From positions 82,331-146,330 of the forward strand of contig CATOGX010000043.1 of assembly GCA_951799405.1 (NCBI GenBank): a stretch of DNA of 64,000 nucleotides, in the 5' to 3' direction. Source of the DNA: Agapetus fuscipes. Lineage: Eukaryota; Arthropoda; Insecta; Trichoptera; Glossosomatidae. Positions 10,030 through 19,735 of this stretch are shown here, piece after piece; the first letter of the stretch is position 1; each line of letters opens with the position of its first letter. The translations under genes and the position numbers were made by a program. Under the pieces are notes generated by a model that was not told where the DNA came from, ran no database searches, and saw nothing but the letters and a program-made list of their open reading frames with translations.

Positions 10030-10210
10030 TGTGGTGAGTGGAACCTATTTATTTTTTACATTGACGGGGCCAGCCTAAAGCTTACTACTACCTTAAAGTA
10101 GATGTTTCCCTGTTCCCTAGGGTACAGTTTGTAATTTCTTGTGAACATTGCTGGTGTAATTTTGGATTTGAAAGAAACACAGAATAGTGCAGATCGAACT
10201 CGAGCCTAAT
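10030..10210 (-). mobile_element. Old SINE-A remnant
   Basis: Shares GTTGCATGTGGTGAGTGGAAC, CCTATTTATTTTTTACA, TTTCTTGTGAACATTGCTGG and TTTGGATTTGAAAGAAACAC with minus-strand SINE-A. The head is mostly lost. Confidence 0.6.
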
Positions 10211-10454
10211 AATAATAACGACTTAGTGACTTCCTTCCATACCAACATGTCATACTACTCTCCATCCATAAAACTGAGTTTTCTCGCACACAGGCCTTAA
10301 CTTCAAGGTCGCTTTAGTGACCATGTGGTTTCCTTAGTCAGTCAGTACCTTCACAGTTTGCTGGTACCTTTAGTACCTTCACTAGTACCACACACGCCTT
10401 CTAGGGGCGTTGCTACTGATTTGGGATTTATACAGAGAATAAATAAAATAAATT

Positions 10455-10715
10455 AATATTATGCTGGTTTATTTGGTGAGCATTGTTTTCGTGTAAATCA
10501 CACTTCAAGAACCCAGTGCGAACTTGTTTCTCTTTTCAGCTAGACCCAGTTATTGTAAAACTGGATGAAACTTTGGTGGCCGGTCTTCTTACATGGCTTT
10601 TTCAAAGAAGACAATCTTTAGATTTGTTGGTGCTCCACCGAGAACTGAACCCAAGACCTTCTGATAACGAGTCTGTGGATCCACTAGTCTACGCGTGCCA
10701 GATATGATACGTTCC
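10455..10715 (-). mobile_element. Diverged SINE-C copy
   Basis: Reads TTTATTTGGTGAGCATTG, then the GACCCAGTTATTGTAAAACTGG block, then GTGCTCCACCGAGAACTGAA and a decayed head near 10700. It is oriented tail-to-tail against the younger copy that starts at 10735. Confidence 0.65.
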
Positions 10716-10734
10716 TTTATATTAGACTGGTTGA

Positions 10735-10965
10735 CCGGTCCGTAGTCCAGTGGCACTTGGAACACTTCGGACTCGTAAATGGAAGGTTGTGGGTTCGAAT
10801 TCCGGCGCAGCACAAAAAATGTACCATTTATATTTTCAAATATGTTCTTTGCTGGGTTAAAAAATTCATAAAACCTTTACCAAAGACCGGTCACTAAAGG
10901 TCCATCCAACCTAACAGCAACTGGGTCTAACTTGAGTATTGGTGCTTTTTCGCGACGACCAAGCT
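10735..10965 (+). mobile_element. SINE-C copy with the variant AAGCTTGTAA 3' end
   Basis: The head (GACCGGTCCGTAGTCCAGTGG) and box B (GGTTGTGGGTTCGAAT) are well kept. The copy ends in GACCAAGCTTGTAA instead of the usual GACCAAGCTCGCAGAGGGC, the same variant end seen at the C-A junctions at 17800 and 42986. Here it is followed by repeat F. Confidence 0.75.
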
Positions 10966-11035
10966 TGTAAACACCTCTGCGGCAGTCTCTGAAATTTAGG
11001 GAGCCTCCCGCACAGGATTTAAGAGAAATTTAAAA
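10966..11035 (-). repeat. Repeat F fragment
   Basis: Reverse complement of the ..GCGGGAG.CTCCCTA.. to ..TGCCGCAGAGGTGTT.. block also present near 38770-38855 and, in part, near 34255-34330. Confidence 0.5.
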
Positions 11036-11584
11036 GTCACGTTACAGTAAGAGGATGGTCACCAAACACATCAACTTCTCCTTGCGGGATTTCCATAACG
11101 ACTTGCTTTAGTTTTCTTTTGGAATTTCTAAATTACCTATAAATCCAGGCGTTACTAGACATCTGTGAATAAAGTATACAAGTTGTCAGCAAAGTGCTCT
11201 GCAAAGCTTGAACCAAGTAAACTTTATACTTAACGTTTTACCAAAATTGTGTAAAAACTAAAACGCTCACTGGGCGCGCTTTTTTTGTTTCGTGCATTAT
11301 TTGACAAACAATCGTAAGTAATAAGTTTTTAAACTTCCCCGAGTACAGTACTTCTTGTCTCTCTATTCCCACCGGTCTTACAGCTTCAACACTTCAGCTT
11401 TTACTTTCATATTCCCAGCTGTCTGACTTACGACAACACTATATGTGCAGCTTAGTCGCAGGCTTATTGTATCAGGGGCTCGATGCGATGAAGACAATCG
11501 GCTTAAGTGTTTACATGCGGACATAAGACAGACTACGGCTTCGTATCGAATAAAAATACTGTAAAATATTGTATAGATTATATT
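11036..11584. other. Unannotated stretch
   Basis: No exon or shared repeat recognised. An ACACTATATGTGCAGCTTAG segment near 11447 resembles the SINE-A 3' end but is too short to call. Confidence 0.3.
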
Positions 11585-11588
11585 ATAT

Positions 11589-12015
11589 CGACGGTTAAAA
11601 GGCAGTAGGGCATAAACGACATTTTGGTAAAAATGAGTGATGAATGCTATCTTACTTGAAATTTTCCGCTCTTTCTAATGCGCTAACTCCCATAGCTCTA
11701 CGATGATTTTTGTGTTGTTTATGCCCAAGCAAACAACTGCGTTGTCGAAGCATGGTTTTGGTGAAACCGACAAGATTTTAGCTTTTTTTGTCCTAAAGGC
11801 GTTTGTAACATAAAATATCGTAAAACATCGTTGAGTCCCATTAAAAGGAATGCCAATAAATGCCTTTATTTATTTTTATTTTAGGGCTGTTTTGATTTTC
11901 ACGATATGATAAAAAAAAATGTTATGCCATTTTTCTGCAATCTCAAATTTTAAACTGCTCTCCTGAACATTTTATGTAGTTTATGTCGCTTATGCGCACT
12001 GCCTTTAACCCGTCG
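11589..12015 (-). mobile_element. MITE family CGACGG, copy 1 (427 bp)
   Basis: The left end CGACGGTTAAAAGGCAGTAG and the right end CTGCCTTTAACCCGTCG form terminal inverted repeats with further symmetry (CATAAACGACAT / ATGTCGCTTATGCG). The flanking direct repeat is ATAT. It is homologous over its length to 53094-53518 in reverse orientation, and its open reading frame is broken. Confidence 0.8.
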
Positions 12016-12061
12016 ATATAATGTGTGTTTTTTATTCACTCAACATGTGATCTCTGGACGA

Positions 12062-12272
12062 TCTATAATCTAAGTTACAAAGATATATTAATTTTAAGAT
12101 TCATATTTAATGCATTCCCATCAGCAGACACGTATAAGTTAGCGATTACACATGCCGCATGTGGACTAATTACAACATGGAGCGCGAAATTAGGCGTGTC
12201 TGCTTGTGGAAATGCATTTAATATGAATCTCAAATGATACATATCTTTGCAACTTAGATTTAGATTTAGATG
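12062..12272. repeat. Head-to-head pair of repeat B tail fragments (palindrome)
   Basis: A minus-strand B tail (TAATCTAAGTTACAAAGATA to ATGCCGCATGTGG) is followed at once by a plus-strand B tail (GCGTGTCTGCTTGTGG to TTTGCAACTTAGATTTAGA). Together they form a long inverted repeat centred near 12178. Confidence 0.75.
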
Positions 12273-12440
12273 AATCAGGGATGACATTGGCAAAAGTGTG
12301 GTCAGATATATATTGACCCATGAAAACTATGCAATTTTTTAATCCTATGTATGAAAACTAAGCTCTCGCTAGGGGCGCAGTTGTAGATTCCATACATGTT
12401 TTGTTAACGGCATGAACAGCATCACAATTTTTTCCCTAGG

Positions 12441-12685
12441 CTTATAGGTTGGTGTGAGGCTGACCACTCATGCTGTAAAAAAAGGTTCACTTTGCCAATG
12501 TCCCCCCTGTTTCAGGGAAGGACGGCAAGAGTTGCAGGGTGTATGTACATTTGAGATTTGGGTTTTTATGTTGTAGGTTCACATACGGCATGTGCAAGCG
12601 CGAACTTGTTCATGTCTGCTTGCGAGAATGCATATGATGTGAATCCCTAATGTAGCATATATTTGCAACTTAGATTAGATTAGAT
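12441..12685 (+). repeat. Repeat B copy, full length
   Basis: From GGCTTATAGGTTGGTGTGAGG through CCTGTTTCAGGGAAGGACGG and CATACGGCATGTGCAAGCG to CAACTTAGATTAGATTAGAT. Confidence 0.85.
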
Positions 12686-12812
12686 AGGTTGGTGTGAGAC
12701 TGACCACCCAAACTGTAAAAAAAGGTTCACTTTGCCGATATCACCCCTGCTTCAGAGACGGAACACGTGTCTGTGTGTAGGCATGCTTGCATCTTTGCAA
12801 CTTAGATTATAG
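12686..12812 (+). repeat. Repeat B copy with internal deletion, tandem to the previous
   Basis: The head AGGTTGGTGTGAGACTGACC starts right at the end of the previous tail. After CCTGCTTCAGAGACGGAA it jumps to the tail (ACACGTGTCTGTGTGTAGGC to CAACTTAGATTATAGAT). This is a small natural example of B tandem formation. Confidence 0.75.
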
Positions 12813-13465
12813 ATAACATAGTTCCTAAGCGCCTCCATCCCCTGTCCACTTGAGCCAAGTGCTCCCTGGTCCTGGGGCAGCAGAGAGCTGGTGTAAACGG
12901 GTTTGCAGTGTTGACGTTTGCCGGCGCGTCCAGGGAACACCGTGAACTGCCTCAAGTGGCGGAATGCAATCAGGCGAGGAATGCATCACACCAGCGGTTC
13001 CCAAACAGCGATGGCTCCTCGCGAAATACCCGTCAGGAAGGCTTTCCCGTCAGGCACATTAGCTTCAGTAACATCGAAATTCGGGGGAGGGGGGGTTCCT
13101 TAGAGTCATGCAATAGCCTCTGATCTGGAGGACTTTCTTTTCTTTGTCACGAATAGAGTTACACTAGCTGATTAACTTCATCGGGAAGGCCCTCAGCCAC
13201 TTGAAAAAAAAAATTGTAATGTTGTTCACCGAGTAAAGCAATTCCGCATGAGTTGTATGAACTGGGTGGGAGGTGGTGGGAGAGTGCTTCCTTGTTGGCC
13301 GGCCATATACTTTTCATTATATTTTTAATTCAACACAAGACTCGTCACCTATTCAATATCAATGACTGCGGAAATATCAAAAGTTTTTTTTTCTAAAAGC
13401 TATTTGTGTAAACATAGTAGAACCACGATTCTCCAAGTAAGTTTTATTTCTGATCGCGATGAGTC
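12813..13465. other. Unannotated, locally GC-rich stretch
   Basis: The part 12815-13060 is richer in GC than its surroundings and has a short open frame on both strands, but I found no recognisable domain or paired splice sites. A G run lies at 13083-13095. Confidence 0.3.
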
Positions 13466-13800
13466 CGGTTGATAGCTCAGTTGGTAGAGCGCTGGCATCC
13501 CATGCCGTGAGCTCGGGTTCGAATCTCACCGAGGGTGTCAGAAATGATTATCCGTTTCAGTGTTTATTTCTAACCCCAAAATAAAATACCGGCAAGGTTT
13601 ACTCAACCTTCAAAAGAAGTGAATGCCACCCCTCTCGGGAGCTGGGAAACCCCCACTTCAACTGAAGTGGTTAGCGTAAGGCCGGCCCGCTTACCTGTAA
13701 AAATAAATAGGTTCCACTCGCCACATGCGAAACCCTTCGGGGGTAACATGGCAAGAAGTTGCATTCCATGTGTAGCTTAGTTGCGTTGCGTTTTTTTATT
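13466..13800 (+). mobile_element. SINE-A copy, full length
   Basis: The head GTTGATAGCTCAGTTGGTAG and box B GGGTTCGAATCTCACCGAGG are followed by ACCGGCAAGGTTTACTCAAC, CTTCAACTGAAGTGGTTAGC and the end GTGTAGCTTAGTTGCGTTGCG. One of the best kept copies in the window. Confidence 0.9.
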
Positions 13801-14297
13801 GAATCAGTACCAACTTGTATGTTTGTCTCCACAGTTTGATGTTGTGTGGGCCATTATTGATTGTAAATCAGTAGCGACGATGATGGACCAATAAGCGGCC
13901 ACTGTGACCGTGACGTCACTCTCAGAATGAATCATGACGCGCTGGACTATTGAGTAGTGTGTCGCACCGCACATGGGAAACTTAGGTACACCACAGCTGG
14001 CTCGGGAAGCATTCAACAAACGTTTATAGAATAGCGAGACATTCCAAAGTTTATTTCACTTTGTCTTCCATTAGAGTTGCTAAGGAAAAACCTAACAATG
14101 ATTACGTCTATTGTTACTAAGGACCCTAGTCACCTGGACCTTTAAAGCTGTTAAAAAACATGGGATTGGCGCTTTGTGCTAATCCATTATCCTTCTAGGG
14201 GAATAGAAACATCACACCTGAACATTCACAAGCCCGGTACTAAAATCAATGCTGAAAATAAATCATTCATTAATTGATGAGGCTTTTGTAACGCTTA
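13801..14297. other. Unannotated stretch
   Basis: No repeat match or coding domain recognised. Confidence 0.35.
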
Positions 14298-14540
14298 TAT
14301 AATCTAAGTCGCACAGGTTTATTACATTCAAGACTCATATTACATGCATTCCTATGATCAGACACGTACAAGTTTGCGCTTACACATGCCGTAGGTGGAC
14401 TTACAACATATACACCCAAACTCAATTAAACACTGGCCCTGCAAATCTGGCCGACCTTCCCCGAAACAGGGGTGGCATTGGCCAAAGTGAGGCATTTTTT
14501 ACAGTATGGGTGGTCAGCCTCATACCAACATATATTTAAA
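14298..14540 (-). repeat. Repeat B copy, full length
   Basis: Minus-strand B from ATAATCTAAGTCGCACAGG to GGTGGTCAGCCTCATACCAAC. Confidence 0.8.
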
Positions 14541-15049
14541 GAGTTGATTAAAAAATATCTTAATTAAAAAAAAATATCATAATTTATAAATATCAATATT
14601 TCAAGCTACCCTCACATAAAGGTCACAGATAGGTACTCTGCGCCCCAAATAAAGCGTAAACATCTGGGTAATGGATCTAAAAATGGAACATCGAATGTTA
14701 AAAAATGAGTCAGATGTAGCCTTGGGAAGGGCTGACCTTACAAACAACTAAAAATACGCATGGGAAGAATTTTCATCGATAAATTCTCAACTCCAGTAGT
14801 CCAAGCATCAAGAATCACGATTAATCTCAAACCTAGAGTTTTGACCAAAAATTAACGGAGACTGAAACGCTCCGTAGAGGCGCTGATCTAGTTATTATAC
14901 ATGTTTATGGTTAAGTGTACACTTTCAGCTTTTAGGCAGTAAGTGTGGGAGTGATGATGATGATGTGGATAGCTAATGGCTCTCGGCAGCTCAGGAATAT
15001 TCCTGTAATTTATTAGCTCACATTTAACATCGCTGCCGTAAATATATTA
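14541..15049. other. Unannotated stretch
   Basis: AT-rich with a short GATGATGATGATG run near 14953. Nothing further recognised. Confidence 0.35.
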
Positions 15050-15269
15050 AGTACAGCGCCAACAGACTGAGGACGTGCCAGAGAGCCATCGAAAAGAAGA
15101 TGCTGGGAATCAGTCTCAGAGACAGGATTCCAAACCAGGAGATCCGTAGACGCACTGGTGCCACTGATGTCATGCAGCGAGTGGCCTGCTTAAAGTGGCG
15201 CTGAGCTGGTCACGTCGCAAGGCAGGACCATGACAGGTGGCCGAAAAGGATCGTCCAATGGCGACCCAG

Positions 15270-15501
15270 AAGCGCTATTCTGCTGAATTCCTTACGACGT
15301 TAAGGTGACGAGATAGCGATTCGTGTCCAAGAATAAGGTGTGTGATGATGATAATTGGTGATTTCTTTATTGCGCCGTTTCGTGACGTGGTCACTCCAAG
15401 GGCGCTTAAAACAGATGTAGTGACATTTTTTTTATCTATAGTTATTTCGCAAGTTCCTCCTTGAATTGATATCCAAAGTGTAATTTAGAATAATAGCGCT
15501 T
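15270..15501. mobile_element. MITE family AAGCGC, copy 2, with a nested LINE end
   Basis: The left end AAGCGCTATTCTGCTGAATT and the right end TAATTTAGAATAATAGCGCTT are flanked by CAG on both sides (15267-15269 and 15502-15504). It interrupts an RTE-like coding sequence and is itself interrupted by a minus-strand LINE 3' end at 15330-15415. Confidence 0.85.
15330..15415 (-). mobile_element. L2/CR1-like LINE 3' terminal fragment
   Basis: The minus strand reads CGCCCTTGGAGTGACCACG, TCACGAAACGGCGC and an ATC-rich tail. This matches the end of the LINE at 30172-30600 almost base for base. It is flanked by GTGAT and GTGAC, a plausible 5-bp target duplication within the MITE. Confidence 0.7.
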
Positions 15502-15867
15502 CAGGATGTCCAAGCGGGGAGTGGGGAGACTCCAACTGAGGTGGCTGGACGACATCAAGGGAACTGCAGGCAGAGGATAGACTAGCATGAGGAAGACTGC
15601 AAGGAGTGACTGAGAAAGTCTGAGGAGGTAGAAGAAGAATGTCAAGTGTGTCCCTAATTAATGAGTAATTGTGTCCCCACGTGTCCCCCCACATGTCTTC
15701 CCGCCGTGTTCAGGCTCTGGAGCAGCAGCCTGCCCGCCACGTGCTGGGACACGCATTGCTGACGCACTTCAGGACATAATTGCGGCAAACAAAGTACACG
15801 TTGACTAAACGCGTAAACTTGTCAAAACAACATTTTATGTAACTCTGCTATATTATATCGCTTCATT

Positions 15868-16062
15868 GATAGGACTTGTAACTGTAACTCTATCGCCATT
15901 CCGCTAGGGGTGGCAAGAGCTTCTGCAGAGTATCCCCCTTTTTATCCTTACATACCTCTTTTAATTCATTCATATCCATCACCTTTTTCATACATTTTCT
16001 TTTTTTACACTCACAATCTCCTCAATCTAATCATTCAATACTTTTCTTAACCGAACCGTGTG
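15868..16062 (-). mobile_element. RTE-like LINE 3' end fragment
   Basis: Minus-strand copy of the conserved terminal block ending GGAATGGCGATAGAGTTAC. It includes MKKVMDMNELK-type coding sequence (CATATCCATCACCTTTTTCA on the plus strand). Confidence 0.75.
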
Positions 16063-16064
16063 AA

Positions 16065-16300
16065 AGAGTAATCGGAAGATATTAGGTTAGATTCCCGGTG
16101 GAGCACAGAAAAAAAAACATTTAATTATCAAATTTACTCTTCGCTGGGTTGAAAATATCTCCTAGCTTTAACAAAGACACCGGTCATACAAGGTTCATCT
16201 AGCTACAGAAACTGCACCTTGATTTCAGAATTGGTGCTTTTAGGCGGCAAGCTTGCGCAGAGCTCTTTAGGTGTAATTCACATTAAAAAGCGTGGAATTT
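16065..16300 (+). mobile_element. Diverged SINE-C copy
   Basis: Box-B-like GGTTAGATTCCCGGTGGAGC is followed by TACTCTTCGCTGGGTTGAAAA, ACCGGTCATACAAGG and TCTTTAGGTGTAATTCACA. Both ends have decayed. Confidence 0.65.
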
Positions 16301-16594
16301 TAATGAATGAAAAAAAATCTCGTTTTGAATTTTGTACATTCACATTAATTAAGGCGCCGCCGTAGATTGTAAAGAGTTTTATAATTCAGTATTTTCATGA
16401 AAAGAACATCTGAGAGCTGCTTTACAAAACGCTGATGTTTTAATTATTTGCCCGTTACAGGGAAAGGCGGCAAGAGATGTAGAGTTTTCCTTCACAAGTA
16501 CAAGTCTTTGTACATTTACTAGCTCAGTAGTGCGTTGACGTTTTGAGCAAGTTACTGGAGTTCTAGTCATGATTTCTCGTTTCAGTACCTATTA

Positions 16595-16750
16595 CATCGC
16601 CACCTTAAAGGTAAAACTGAATAAGTAAGTGCTGATTCACTCTCTCGTGAACATAAACCTTACAACTCCTACCGCCTTTCCCTAAAACCGAGTTGGCATT
16701 GTCAAAAGTGAACCAAGTTATTACAGTGAGCCTCATACCAACGTATTAGT
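16595..16750 (-). repeat. Motif I next to a repeat B head fragment
   Basis: ATCGCCACCTTAAAGGTAAA at 16596 followed by ACTGAATAAGT is motif I, also seen at 39645 and on the other strand at 52865. It is followed at once by a minus-strand B head (CTTACAACTCCTACCGCC to GCCTCATACCAACG). Confidence 0.55.
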
Positions 16751-17244
16751 CACGGCAGACAGTACAGTGTTACCAATAGCCCAGCTTCTCATGAGGACTG
16801 TCAAGCTTTTATTGCACCTATTAACTGAGTCCTCATTTAGAGCTGAGCATAATTATTGTTGTTCTCGCTGTTTACATCACACGAGATTACTTGCGGCCAC
16901 TAATCACTTGCGGCCACTTATTACTTGCTTCTGCTCCACAGGGCCGGATTCAGGGCGGTCCGAGTGGTACCACCGAACCAGGGCCCCCGCACCTAAGGGG
17001 CACGCAAAGACTGAAAAATGATCTTATAGGCTAATTTTGATCACTTTTGCCTCAAAAGTTCACATTTTGTACAGAAAAAACACCAGTACTTAGTGAAATA
17101 ATAAAAGTTTCTCACAGGAAACCTTTTTTAAACCTGAATGGGGCCCGAAACTTTCAAGCAAAGTCTGCAGTAGCACCTCACGTGCAATTTCTTACCTGTC
17201 TTGTGTTATTCAACTATTCAATTAATATTTTCTTAAAGTGTATC
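16751..17244. other. Stretch with a hAT-like terminus at 16939
   Basis: CAGGGCCGGATTCAGGGCGG at 16939, followed by GAACCAGGGCCCCCGCAC, resembles the end of hAT transposons and matches a second site at 58766. No opposite end was found. The rest is unrecognised. Confidence 0.35.
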
Positions 17245-17503
17245 TTTTGCTTATCCCAACTGAGGTGGCTGGACGACATCAAGGGAACTGCAGGCAGAGG
17301 ATGGCTGAACACAGCAGCCGATAGACAGAGATAGGGAGAAATGGAGGAGGCCTACGCCCAAAAGCGCAAGTCTTCTGAATTCCTTACACTTTAGATATCA
17401 ATACAAGTGAGATTGCTTGCTAGCGCTTGCGAAAGAAATCCATAGGTAAAAACTCACCGAACACCTTACTTTTGGACACGAATCGCCAGCTCTGGGCTGA
17501 GGA
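17245..17503 (+). pseudogene. RTE-like LINE C-terminal fragment interrupted by an AAGCGC MITE
   Basis: 17250-17361 reads QLRWLDDIKGTAGRGWLNTA, ADRQRWREMEEAYAQ, the C-terminal end of an RTE-type ORF2. At 17362 it meets AAGCGCAAGTCTTCTGAATT, the left end of the AAGCGC MITE, whose body follows (CTTGCTAGCGCTTGCGAAAG, GGACACGAATCGCCAG) but whose right end is lost near 17503. Confidence 0.65.
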
Positions 17504-17562
17504 AGAATAAATATCTTTTGCGTTGTGCAAAATGGGTGGGGTGGATTTTTGTACAAAGGACC

Positions 17563-17799
17563 GATCCGTAGTTCAGTGGTAACACTTCGGACTCTGAATG
17601 GAAGGTTGTGAGTTCGAATCCCGGCGGAGCACAAAAAATATACCATTTATATTTTCAAATTTGCTCTTCGCTGGGTTGAAAAATTCATAAAACCTTTACC
17701 AATGACCGGTCACCAAAGGTCCATCCAGCCTTACAGCAACTGGGTCTTGCTTGAAAATTGGCGCTTTGTAGCGACTACGACCAAGCTTGTAAAAAGGTC
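17563..17799 (+). mobile_element. SINE-C half of a C-A chimeric SINE
   Basis: The head (GACCGATCCGTAGTTCAGTGG) and box B (GAGTTCGAATCCCGGCGGAG) are followed by the C body and the variant end GACCAAGCTTGTAAAAAGG, which passes without a gap into a SINE-A head. Confidence 0.8.
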
Positions 17800-18042
17800 G
17801 ACAGCTCAATTGGTAGAATGCTTGCATTCCATGCCGAGAGCAAGGGTTCGATCTCAAGGTTTACTCAGCCTTCACAAGAATGAGAACCAGCCCCCTCGGG
17901 AGCTGGGAAATCCCCACTTCAACTGAAAGTGATTGGTGTGAGGCCGGCCCCCTTGCCCCTTAAAATAAATAGGTCCCCGAATCGCCACATGCGACCCATA
18001 AGTTACACTATATGTGTAGCTTAGTTGCGATTGCGATTGGGA
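17800..18042 (+). mobile_element. SINE-A half of a C-A chimeric SINE
   Basis: Begins GTCGACAGCTCAATTGGTAG, has the variant GAGAGCAAGGGTTCGATC, then an internal deletion that joins box B to TCAAGGTTTACTCAGCC, and ends GTGTAGCTTAGTTGCGATTGC. The same deletion and junction recur on the minus strand at 54314-54595. Confidence 0.8.
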
Positions 18043-18395
18043 AGCGGAATTTTAGGGGGCGAGGTATGAGGGCCTCGAGCTTCTTCCCCACCAGGGCCCC
18101 AAGACGAGCTAGTCCAGGCCTGGTGCTCCACGCTGCGACAGTGTCCAGTAATTGTCGGAATGCTCCCAGCCAGATCGGTTAGAAGTCCCGGGATCTACAG
18201 TGAACCAGATACAGTTGGTGCTAACGGGGCGCCCGATGCTTATTCGGCAATAACGCAGCGCTCCCATTACACACAAAAACAGAACCGTCGTTCTAATTAT
18301 TGTTACGATGCTGAGTCCAGATATGGGACGAGGGGGGCGAGTACAAGCAGAGCGAGACTAATGCCCAAAATCTTGGAGAAGTCTTCGTTTCATCG
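18043..18395. other. Unannotated stretch between two SINE-A copies
   Basis: Moderately GC-rich with an open frame from 18160 that runs on into the next SINE, so that frame is not convincing. No domain recognised. Confidence 0.3.
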
Positions 18396-18728
18396 CAACG
18401 CAACGCAACTAAGCTACACATATAGTGTAACTTCTTGCCGCGTTATCCCCGAAGGGGTCGCATGTGGCGAGTTGAACCTATTTATTTTTACAGGTAAGGG
18501 GGCCGGCTTTACGCCAACCACTTCGGTTGAAGTGGGAGTGTCCCAGCTCCCGAGAGGGCTGGTAATCATTTATTGTGAAGGCTGAGTAAGCCTTACCGGT
18601 ATTTTATTTTTGGATTTGAAATAAACACCGAAATGGGAAATCATTTCTGACACCCTCGGTGGGATGCGAACCCGAGCTGACGTGACGGAATGCAAGCACT
18701 CTACCAACTGAGCTATCGACCGGACTTT
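18396..18728 (-). mobile_element. SINE-A copy, full length
   Basis: From GCAACGCAACTAAGCTACAC to ACCAACTGAGCTATCGACCG on the plus strand, including GGGATGCGAACCCGAGCTG. Inverted relative to the SINE-A at 17800. Confidence 0.9.
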
Positions 18729-18734
18729 TTCATC

Positions 18735-18990
18735 TGTAGTCTATAATCTAATTTGCAAATATATGTTAACATTTTAGATTTATATAAAATGCATGCCCAC
18801 AAACAGACGCGTGTAAGTTCGCGCTTACAAATGCTGCATGTGTACTAACAATATAAGCCCCAATCTCAAATGAGCATAAGCCCTGCAACTCTTGCAGACC
18901 TTTCCTGAAACCGAGGTTACATTGGCAAAGTGAATCATTTTTTTTACAGTATGGGTGGTCAGTTCGTACTCACGTAAAGAACTTTTATAC
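18735..18990 (-). repeat. Repeat B copy
   Basis: TATAATCTAATTTGCAAATA to TATGGGTGGTCAGTTCGTAC. Follows the SINE-A directly. Confidence 0.75.
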
Positions 18991-19159
18991 TCGGGACATA
19001 ATTGTACAGTTAATTAGCAATGTTGGTCGCACACTGCTTGTTAGTTAGACGGCCAATCAAAATACAATAAGTGTTTATTGCATTCCTCTTCCTTCAGTGC
19101 CACTGCTATCGAAGCTTGACTATCATCATTCCTTTCTAAACTTTGCCGGTTGAATTATT

Positions 19160-19245
19160 CTTAGGATCTATGGAAAGAAGTGTAAGGACAGAAAAAAATG
19201 GCGGTTGATCTGTGATGTTGGCGGCTAGGGTTTTAAAAAATTATA
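19160..19245 (+). mobile_element. RTE-like LINE 3' end remnant
   Basis: AAATGGCGGTTGATCTGTGA, then TGTTGGCGGCTAGGGTTT, is nearly identical to the C-terminal end of the better copy at 55640-56088. Confidence 0.7.
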
Positions 19246-19261
19246 ATTTATTTTCTGTTAG

Positions 19262-19735
19262 TTACCAATATCACCCCTGTTTCAGGGAAGTACGGCAAGA
19301 GTTGCAGGGTGTATGCCCATTTGGAATTGGGTTTTTATATTGTAGGTTCACATGCGGCATGTGAAAGCTCGAACTTGTACATGTCTGCTTGTGAGAATGC
19401 ATATAATGTGAATCCCCAATGTAACACATCTTTGCAACTTAGATTAGATCTAAGTTGTAAAAAAATATTAACATTAAATATATTAAAATTCACATTTACT
19501 GTTGTACCTGATGATGATCGAGAGTGATTGAAAATGTTAGTATATTGTGCAAGTAAACAGGGAACATTTCAGGGAATGGCATCAGGAGTTATAAGTTTTA
19601 TGTTCATGTGAGTCTTGGTGTATATTGTTAGAAGATATAAATGCAGCATGTGTAAGAATGAACTTACACGTGTTAAATATAAGCCTTAAATGACAATATA
19701 TCTTAGCAACTTAAGATTATAGATTAGAGGTCTAA
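19262..19735 (+). repeat. Two repeat B copies, both lacking the head
   Basis: The first (19262-19452) starts at TACCAATATCACCCCTGTTT and ends CAACTTAGATTAGA. The second (19555-19735), more diverged, runs from CATTTCAGGGAATGGCATCA to GCAACTTAAGATTATAGA. About 100 bases of unrelated AT-rich DNA lie between them. Confidence 0.7.

Larger units (their letters stand above)
15050..15640 (+). pseudogene. RTE-like LINE ORF2 C-terminus, split by a MITE
   Basis: Left part (15050-15269) reads AIEKKMLGISLRDRIPNQEI, then RRRTGATDVMQRVACLKWR, a stop, and AGHVARQDHDRWPKRIVQWR. This is the classic C-terminal zone of RTE-type ORF2 after the reverse transcriptase. Right part (15505-15640) resumes with KRGVGRLQLRWLDDIKGTAG and then a stop. 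The MITE at 15270-15501 sits exactly between the two. Stops inside both parts show the copy is dead. Confidence 0.75.

Noticed and set aside
18160..18585. A 141-codon frame at 18.2 kb
   Set aside because: Its second half is translated SINE-A, and the first half has no recognised domain.
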